Assembly (NCBI GenBank): GCA_023248455.1
Contig: JAHFEN010000011.1
Coordinates: 1-9,684, forward strand
Length of the DNA: 9,684 nt
Origin: Microcaldota archaeon
Lineage (GTDB): Archaea > Micrarchaeota > Micrarchaeia > Anstonellales > Anstonellaceae
Direction of reading: 5' to 3'
The position numbers were made by a program, and so were the translations under genes. Below the pieces are notes generated by a model. The model searched no databases and was not told where the DNA came from. It saw only the letters and a list, made by a program, of their open reading frames with translations. Below, one piece after another: positions 5,300 to 9,684 of this stretch. Each line of letters starts with the position of its first letter. Positions within the stretch are counted from its first letter, which is position 1.

Positions 5300-6208
5300 T
5301 CAGACCAGTATTTCCTCGCCAGGCACTCGCCTGAAAAGCTGCACGTCGCCTACGTGGTCAGCCCCTGCGAGAAATCTCACCAGTCTCTCGACCCCGAAGC
5401 CGCCTCCTGCTGATGGAGTGAGCCCTTTTTCAGCAAGCGAAAGATAGGGGAGGTAGCGGGACTTGTCAAGTCGGTCACGCCCTATTTTCCGCATTATTAT
5501 TCCGTAGTCGTGCTCGCGCTCTGCCCCTGACAGCGCCTCGCCGAACCCTTCCGGGTATAAAAGGTCGTAGTTCAGGTAATGCCCTGGCTCATGCGGGTCC
5601 TCCTTGTCGTAAAACTCACGCCGGTGGCAAAGCGCCCAAAAAGGCCCTGTGGAGTCAAGCGAGGCTGCAATCTCCCAGTCGTCCCCGTACTTGGAGGCAA
5701 GCTCGTGCGTGGTGTATTTCGGGAAAGGGCCAGCTATTGCAGGGAGCTCTCTGCCTAAGAGGGCAAGCTCGGTTGCGTGCTCCTTGCTGACGTAGGAAAA
5801 CAGGCTTACGAGGTAGCTTTCCATGAGCAGGAAAACGTCCTCGGATTTCGCGTGCGCGATCTCGAAATCCACCTGCGAGAACTCGAAGAGGTGCCTGCCG
5901 CTCTCGCGCCGCCTTGGATGCTCTAGGCGCACGTTCGGGGAGATTATGAAGAGCTTCCCGATGCCCATGGACACGGCTATCTGCTTGTGCAGTATCATTG
6001 ACTGCGTGATCTGCAGCTTGCTCCCGAGGTATTCTATTTCCCCTGTCTTGATCACGCTGCTTCCCGGGTCGGGGCCAAGCGGGTCGGTGATGGGCGAGAG
6101 TATGACTGGCATGAGCTGGGTGAAGTTGTTGCCGTGGAAAAACTCCGCCGTGTGCCTAAGCACTCCGGACGTCAGGGCTGCGCATGCCTTCATTTTTTCG
6201 CCTTCCAT
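5300..6208 (-). CDS. Archaeal asparagine synthetase related to asparaginyl-tRNA synthetase (AS-AR)
   Basis: The 302-residue protein is a class II tRNA-synthetase catalytic core without the N-terminal anticodon-binding domain. Motif 2 is visible as V-R-L-E-H-P-R-R-R-E-S-G-R-H-L-F-E-F-S-Q around residues 93-112, and motif 3 as G-G-G-F-G-V-E-R-L at 268-276. The aspartate/asparagine-type pocket is suggested by Q-I-T-Q-S-M-I-L-H-K-Q. Stand-alone cores of this type in Pyrococcus (AS-AR) make asparagine from aspartate, ammonia and ATP, with an aspartyl-adenylate intermediate, in the cytoplasm. The ATG at 6208 is chosen because a perfect GGAGGT lies 7 bases before it; ATG at 6229 is an alternative, and a longer frame to 6436 is noncoding. 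A divergent AsnC-family regulator supports the role in asparagine supply. A truncated AsnRS or another aminoacyl paralogue is less likely. Confidence 0.88.
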   Translation of the reverse strand: MEGEKMKACAALTSGVLRHTAEFFHGNNFTQLMPVILSPITDPLGPDPGSSVIKTGEIEYLGSKLQITQSMILHKQIAVSMGIGKLFIISPNVRLEHPRRRESGRHLFEFSQVDFEIAHAKSEDVFLLMESYLVSLFSYVSKEHATELALLGRELPAIAGPFPKYTTHELASKYGDDWEIAASLDSTGPFWALCHRREFYDKEDPHEPGHYLNYDLLYPEGFGEALSGAEREHDYGIIMRKIGRDRLDKSRYLPYLSLAEKGLTPSAGGGFGVERLVRFLAGADHVGDVQLFRRVPGEEILV

Positions 6209-6215
6209 GTTGATT

Positions 6216-6260
6216 ACCTCCGTTTGCATAGTGGTGGCTGCGCTGCGCAGAGTATATAAT
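6216..6260 (-). promoter_or_regulatory. Promoter, SD and palindrome for the asparagine synthetase gene
   Basis: On the minus strand ATTATATA (6253-6260) is a TATA box; transcription should begin near 6230, giving a leader of about 22 bases that holds GGAGGT (6216-6221). Directly after the box lies the palindrome CTGCGCAG (6243-6250) with a further CTGCG beside it (6238-6242). Its place between box and start fits a repressor site, possibly for the divergent AsnC-family protein. Confidence 0.6.
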
Positions 6261-6302
6261 AATAATTCCAAAAAAATTAGATAAAATACAAAATAATACC
6301 AT

Positions 6303-6316
6303 TTTATAAGCTTATA
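6303..6316 (+). promoter_or_regulatory. TATA box and palindrome of the Lrp/AsnC gene
   Basis: TTTATAAG (6303-6310) lies about 28 bases before the ATG at 6334, so the mRNA is probably leaderless. The perfect palindrome TATAAGCTTATA (6305-6316) overlaps the box. Binding of the Lrp-type product here would block its own promoter, the usual autoregulation of this family. The surrounding 6258-6333 is very AT-rich. Confidence 0.55.
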
Positions 6317-6333
6317 GTTGAAAAAATTACAAT

Positions 6334-6765
6334 ATGGACAGGGTGGATAGGGAAATACTTGCTGCACTTGAGGATGACGGCAAGGCTGGCTTGAAGGCAA
6401 TTGCGAGGAAGGTGGGCGTGCCCACGAGCACAGCACACCACAGGATAATGCGGATGGAGAAGAATGGCGTCATCAGGAAATACTCGGCAATCCCAGATTA
6501 CCGCAAGGTGGGCTTGCCGGTGTGCGCCTACCTGCTCGTAAATGTGAGCTATTCGGGAATAAGCTCGCAGGAGGAAGTCGCAAGACATATAAGGAAAATC
6601 CCAAACATCCTCTCTGTCGACATCGTGAGCGGCGAGATAGACATAATCGCCAAGGTCAGGGCCGAGGACATCGACTCTCTTGGCGATACGGTCATAAGGA
6701 GGATAAGGAAAATCCCGGGCGTGGCAAAGACCGTGACATCGGTAGTGATGAAGAATATGGACTAG
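6334..6765 (+). CDS. Lrp/AsnC-family transcriptional regulator
   Basis: The 143-residue protein has the classic two-domain layout. The N-terminal helix-turn-helix (M-D-R-V-D-R-E-I-L-A-A-L-E-D-D-G, then K-A-I-A-R-K-V-G-V-P-T-S-T-A-H-H-R-I) covers about residues 1-60. The RAM/effector domain (V-S-G-E-I-D-I-I-A-K-V-R-A-E-D-I and I-R-K-I-P-G-V-A-K-T-V-T-S-V-V) covers about 70-143. Such proteins form dimers and octamers that sense amino acids and bind AT-rich palindromic DNA. It is divergent from the asparagine synthetase gene across 125 bases, which suggests it senses asparagine or another amino acid and controls that gene and itself. The target is inferred. Confidence 0.93.
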   Translation: MDRVDREILAALEDDGKAGLKAIARKVGVPTSTAHHRIMRMEKNGVIRKYSAIPDYRKVGLPVCAYLLVNVSYSGISSQEEVARHIRKIPNILSVDIVSGEIDIIAKVRAEDIDSLGDTVIRRIRKIPGVAKTVTSVVMKNMD

Positions 6766-6801
6766 CTTGGGCAGCCGCTGGCTAGGAAACTTATGGGCTG
6801 T

Positions 6802-8517
6802 TCATTTCCCCTTCCTTTTCCTATGGAGCTCGCCTGCGTGGCGCAGCACGTCCCAAAGAAAGACAAGCGACAGCGCGATGAATGCCTTGTCCACCCAGCT
6901 AAACAGAGGTGGAAGCTGGAGGAAAGCCACGAGCTCAGGGAACAGTATTGATGCGAAAATAAGCGCAAGCGCAATCGCCATGTCGCGGAGTATTATGCTC
7001 TCTATTTCTGCGTCATTCTTGTGGCGCGCTATTGCCAGGGAGAGGCGGTCAAGCACAGGGCGGAGGTCCCTGAATATTCCATATGCGAGATAGACCATTG
7101 GAACAGCGCCAACTATCAGCACTGCGGCGCGGAGCTCAGCCTCGGCTGCGCCAGAAAAGCCAAGCAGCCTGATGGCGAGCCTCCCTGCCACCATGAGAAT
7201 TCCGATGAACGCAATCCTGCCAATCTTCTCGCGTGCGCAAGCCCAGCATGCCTTGGAAGCCCTCCAGAAGCTGCCAGAGGGGGAAAAATCGCGCATGAGC
7301 CCGGAGAGGTAGACCGAAAGGGAGCGCGCTGCAGTTTTCATGCCAGGGGGAATTGTGCTGTGCCCCAAACTGTAAAGGCGCTCCTGCCTGTCAAGGAGCA
7401 GCGATGAGATTATTGCCGTTGCCACAACGCCGAACGATCCGGCTGCCAGTATTATTGGCGCGTGCTCATCGGTTGCCACAGAGGCGATAAGGAGGGAAAA
7501 CTCCCCCATCACAACCATTGCCGATGCCCCGAAGAGCGCGTTCTGAGTGTTGGCACCAGTCGTGTAGAGAAGCGTGAAAACAGAAGAGAAACAGACCAGC
7601 ACGAAAACAGCCGTGATTGCTATGGCAAAGGGAATGTTGGCTGCGATTACCAGGGGGTCAATCTGCATGCCAAGCGATAGGAAGAAAAGCGAGGCGAACA
7701 TCAGGAGCAGTGGCTTTATCTCCCGCTCAATTTTCCGCGAGTTGGGAAGGGAGGCAACAATGCTGCCGGCAAGGAAGGCGCCGATTGCAGGGGACAGCCC
7801 TACCAAGCCTGCCACCATGCTCATCAGCAGGCAGAGCGAGAAGGATACGAAAATCATCACTTCCTGTGAAAGCGTGGAGGTGAGGCGAAGTATTACCCTT
7901 GCGACGGGTTTTCTTATGAGGACGTAGAAGCCCCCAAGAAGCCCAAGCGAAAGGAGGACCGAATAAATCTTGTCCTCATAAGTGGAGCTTGGAAGCCCCC
8001 CACCCAGCGTGGAGAAAAATGTGAGGGCTGCCACGGCGGCTATGTCTTCGACTATGAGCATGGAAAAAAGAAGGGGCATTGTGCTGTTCTTGTTGAGGCC
8101 CTTTTGCGCGACTATCTTGAACATGATCGCGGTGCTGGTTATAGATAGCATGGCACCTACGAAAAGCGCGGACGTGAGGTCCAGGCCGAAGTAAACCGCC
8201 AGTTCGTAGCCGAATACGAACAATATCGACATCTTGAATATTGTTATGAATACTGCACGGAAGCTTGACTTGAGTATCCTTGAGACGGAAAACTCGATTC
8301 CAACGGCAAAAAGCAGGAGTATGGCGCCAAGCTCGGAAAACGTGAGGATGAGCCCCTGGTCGGATACCAGAGAAAGCGCATGCGGGCCAGCCAGCATGCC
8401 GAATATTAGGAGGCCCGCTACGTAGGGCTGGCGCAGGCGGATGGATACGACCGTGCCCAGGAGCGCGAACAGTATGAAGAATGAGAACTGCAACACTGTG
8501 GTGGATCCCTGTACCAT
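6802..8517 (-). CDS. CPA2-type cation/proton antiporter (Na_H_Exchanger) with extra C-terminal membrane segments
   Basis: The 571-residue membrane protein matches the KefB/NapA-like CPA2 group: L-L-L-F-A-V-G-I-E-F at about 67-76, S-I-T-S-T-A-I-M-F-K at 125-134, V-E-D-I-A-A-V at 156-162 with the acidic ion-site residue, and M-G-E-F-S-L-L-I-A at 337-345. The transport core spans about residues 8-375 and exchanges Na+ or K+ for protons. Unlike Kef proteins it has no TrkA-N domain. Instead residues 376-430 are a basic cytoplasmic stretch, then four more hydrophobic segments follow (about 432-452, 462-482, 509-532 and 542-560), ending H-R-K-R-K-G-K. GGTG lies 7 bases before the ATG and overlaps the end of the upstream gene. 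The ion preferred is not known. Confidence 0.9.
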   Translation of the reverse strand: MVQGSTTVLQFSFFILFALLGTVVSIRLRQPYVAGLLIFGMLAGPHALSLVSDQGLILTFSELGAILLLFAVGIEFSVSRILKSSFRAVFITIFKMSILFVFGYELAVYFGLDLTSALFVGAMLSITSTAIMFKIVAQKGLNKNSTMPLLFSMLIVEDIAAVAALTFFSTLGGGLPSSTYEDKIYSVLLSLGLLGGFYVLIRKPVARVILRLTSTLSQEVMIFVSFSLCLLMSMVAGLVGLSPAIGAFLAGSIVASLPNSRKIEREIKPLLLMFASLFFLSLGMQIDPLVIAANIPFAIAITAVFVLVCFSSVFTLLYTTGANTQNALFGASAMVVMGEFSLLIASVATDEHAPIILAAGSFGVVATAIISSLLLDRQERLYSLGHSTIPPGMKTAARSLSVYLSGLMRDFSPSGSFWRASKACWACAREKIGRIAFIGILMVAGRLAIRLLGFSGAAEAELRAAVLIVGAVPMVYLAYGIFRDLRPVLDRLSLAIARHKNDAEIESIILRDMAIALALIFASILFPELVAFLQLPPLFSWVDKAFIALSLVFLWDVLRHAGELHRKRKGK

Positions 8518-8524
8518 TCCGCGG

Positions 8525-8530
8525 CACCTT
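8525..8530 (-). promoter_or_regulatory. SD of the antiporter gene overlapping the upstream stop
   Basis: AAGGTG (minus strand) overlaps the TAA of the upstream gene (8529-8531) and lies 7 bases before the antiporter ATG, so termination of the first gene can feed initiation of the second. The genes are 11 bases apart. Confidence 0.6.
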
Positions 8531-9602
8531 ATTTCCCTATTTTAAGCAGTGACGAAAGCGAAACAAGTTTTAATAGCCTGGCACCAGGCATGGAAAGAAG
8601 TGATGCTTTGCCATCCTTGGAGAAGGCCAGCCACTTGACAAGCTGCGCGCGAAGCGCGATTTTCCTGGACATCAGCGTGTCGCGGCGCAGGGCAACCCTT
8701 GAGATTTCAGATGGGAGCAAGCTGATTACTTTTTTCATCTCCTCCTTATTGTCAAGGGAAACCTGGTCAAGCACCTTTATTGCCTCATCGAGCTTTTTTT
8801 CCGCCTTGTCATATTCATCGAGAACTTCCTGCCTGCGCTCGAGAGCAAGCGAGGCGGCCTCCTCTTGCACCTGCGCCTTTTTCTTGCCTTCAATGCCCTT
8901 TTTTATTTGGGCAACGCGCTCCCTTTCCCTCGGAGCCACGACAAGCCGCGCAAGCTCTGTCTTTTTCTGCTCTGCCATCTGCTGCTCCTGCGCAGATTCA
9001 ACCGCCTGCTGCGCCGATGTGCAATAGATCAGAGATGGGTTGACTGTGCCGCTTGCGATGGATGCGCCAACGGCTTCCTCTGCGCTCTTGGGCACCGTGA
9101 GCTCCTGCCTTGCCGCGCGCTGCTTTTCGCTTATGTGCTCGGACTTGCCTGAGGAGGCCTGCGCTTCCTTGAGGTCCTCGTTGTAAAAGCTCCAGACGAA
9201 CTTGGATGTTTCCTTCACTGTTTGCGGCTGCTCGGACTGCGCCTGCGACTGCACGCTTTCAAGGACAATCTGGCCTTTTTCCGAAGAATCGGCCGCATTT
9301 TTCACTTCCTCTAGCTTCATGGCATTTTTCACGTATTTTGCAGCGTTTTCGTAGCCCCATGCGAACGAAGCCGCATAAATCGCGTTCTGGGCCCCAGGCG
9401 TTAGTGTGGAAACGAAATCAGAGACGCCTTTTTTCCTGAAGACCGTTTCTATTTCGCCCTTCGGGAAACTTATCTGCTCAGTTAGCACCTGAGGCTGCGC
9501 GGAATCCTCGGCCGCTTTTTTCTTCTGCTTCACGTTCTTCAAGGAGCCTTCCTCTTCCTCCTCTTTTTCCTGCTTTTGCGCGTATGACTGGAAAACGAAC
9601 AT
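8529..9602 (-). CDS. Unknown charged coiled-coil protein, co-transcribed with the antiporter
   Basis: I do not recognise this 357-residue protein. It is rich in K, E, Q and A and has no membrane segment. After a short start (M-F-V-F-Q-S-Y-A-Q-K) come an acidic and a basic run (about residues 11-32) and a more ordered patch with V-S-D-F-V-S-T-L-T-P-G-A-Q-N-A-I-Y (about 60-76). A low-complexity Q/S/E section follows, then a long predicted coiled coil (about 200-300, with E-E-A-A-S-L-A-L-E-R-R-Q-E-V-L-D-E-Y). The C-terminus is basic and amphipathic (L-L-K-L-V-S-L-S-S-L-L-K-I-G-K) and could touch the membrane. ATG 9602 is preferred because GGTGA lies 4 bases before it; a longer TTG start at 9671 would run through repeats and a hairpin. 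The frame is open beyond that to the window edge. Confidence 0.75.
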   Translation of the reverse strand: MFVFQSYAQKQEKEEEEEGSLKNVKQKKKAAEDSAQPQVLTEQISFPKGEIETVFRKKGVSDFVSTLTPGAQNAIYAASFAWGYENAAKYVKNAMKLEEVKNAADSSEKGQIVLESVQSQAQSEQPQTVKETSKFVWSFYNEDLKEAQASSGKSEHISEKQRAARQELTVPKSAEEAVGASIASGTVNPSLIYCTSAQQAVESAQEQQMAEQKKTELARLVVAPRERERVAQIKKGIEGKKKAQVQEEAASLALERRQEVLDEYDKAEKKLDEAIKVLDQVSLDNKEEMKKVISLLPSEISRVALRRDTLMSRKIALRAQLVKWLAFSKDGKASLLSMPGARLLKLVSLSSLLKIGK

Positions 9603-9616
9603 GGGTTCACCGCGAA

Positions 9617-9680
9617 AATAAATGCGGCAGCGTGTGGCTTGCGAGCCACAGTGCCGACATTTATTTGACAATAAATGCGG
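9617..9680. promoter_or_regulatory. Clustered inverted and direct repeats upstream of the coiled-coil gene
   Basis: AATAAATGCGG occurs at 9617-9627 and again at 9670-9680, and an inverted partner CATTTATT lies at 9658-9665. The last two form the perfect palindrome CATTTATT-TGAC-AATAAATG. Between them TGTGGCT-TGCG-AGCCACA (9633-9650) is a 7-base-pair hairpin. The cluster looks like an operator and leader region for the two-gene operon, although it is also in an open frame. The AT-rich arms may include the TATA box. Confidence 0.45.
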
Positions 9681-9684
9681 AGAG

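Noticed and set aside
6209..6436. N-terminal extension of the asparagine synthetase frame to 6436
   Set aside because: It crosses the TATA box and SD and overlaps the divergent regulator; its composition is not protein-like.
9603..9671. N-terminal extension with C-x-x-C giving a zinc-ribbon-like start to the coiled-coil protein
   Set aside because: It needs a TTG start and is encoded by a hairpin and repeats; GGTGA supports the ATG at 9602. It is not excluded, since the frame stays open to the window edge.
1..9684. CRISPR array, tRNA or rRNA genes
   Set aside because: No regularly spaced repeats and no tRNA or rRNA-like segments were seen; the two 92-base repeats are too far apart to be an array.

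Overview
The window reads as archaeal chromosome. TATA-box-like promoters sit about 25-35 bases before several starts, some starts look leaderless and others have GGAGGT or GGTGA Shine-Dalgarno (SD) sequences, and there is an archaeal-type stand-alone asparagine synthetase built from an asparaginyl-tRNA synthetase core. The surface beta-helix lipoprotein and the HEPN/MNT pair also fit. Lineage cannot be fixed from sequence alone; a DPANN-like or other poorly cultured archaeon is possible. I saw no rRNA, tRNA or CRISPR array.

Layout. 3-530 (+) is the 3' part of a gene whose YPPG...TI..AD segment recalls the DIT1/PvcA (isonitrile synthase) family; this is tentative. 742-1950 (-) is a secreted, probably lipid-anchored right-handed beta-helix (NosD-like) protein, bracketed by two direct copies of a 92-base repeat (617-708 and 2089-2180). 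2192-4321 (-) is a compact three-gene array: an HTH plus minimal-nucleotidyltransferase (MNT) protein, a HEPN-domain protein overlapping it by 4 bases, and an MFS transporter starting 10 bases later. A perfect palindrome overlaps the predicted transcription start of this array.

About 4425-5105 is an IS200/IS605-type insertion sequence with only tnpA (-), a hairpin at each end and a structured GC-rich leader next to the tnpA ribosome binding site. A 34-codon open frame ends at its left edge, and a short coding-like stretch continues beyond its right edge. That stretch resembles a fragment upstream of the beta-helix gene, so the element may sit inside a small decayed gene.

5300-6208 (-) is the asparagine synthetase (AS-AR type) and 6334-6765 (+) is a divergent Lrp/AsnC regulator. 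Their 125-base shared region holds a promoter for each plus palindromes. This mirrors the asnA/asnC pairing of enteric bacteria, using a different type of regulated neighbour. 6802-9602 (-) is a two-gene operon: a charged, coiled-coil-rich protein of unknown function, then a CPA2-type cation/proton antiporter with four extra C-terminal membrane segments.

The most noteworthy signals are the 92-base repeat with conserved ends and a variable core, the AS-AR/AsnC pair with its operator-like palindromes, the HEPN/MNT/MFS operon with its putative autoregulatory operator, and the possible IS-interrupted small gene. None amounts to a proven new system.
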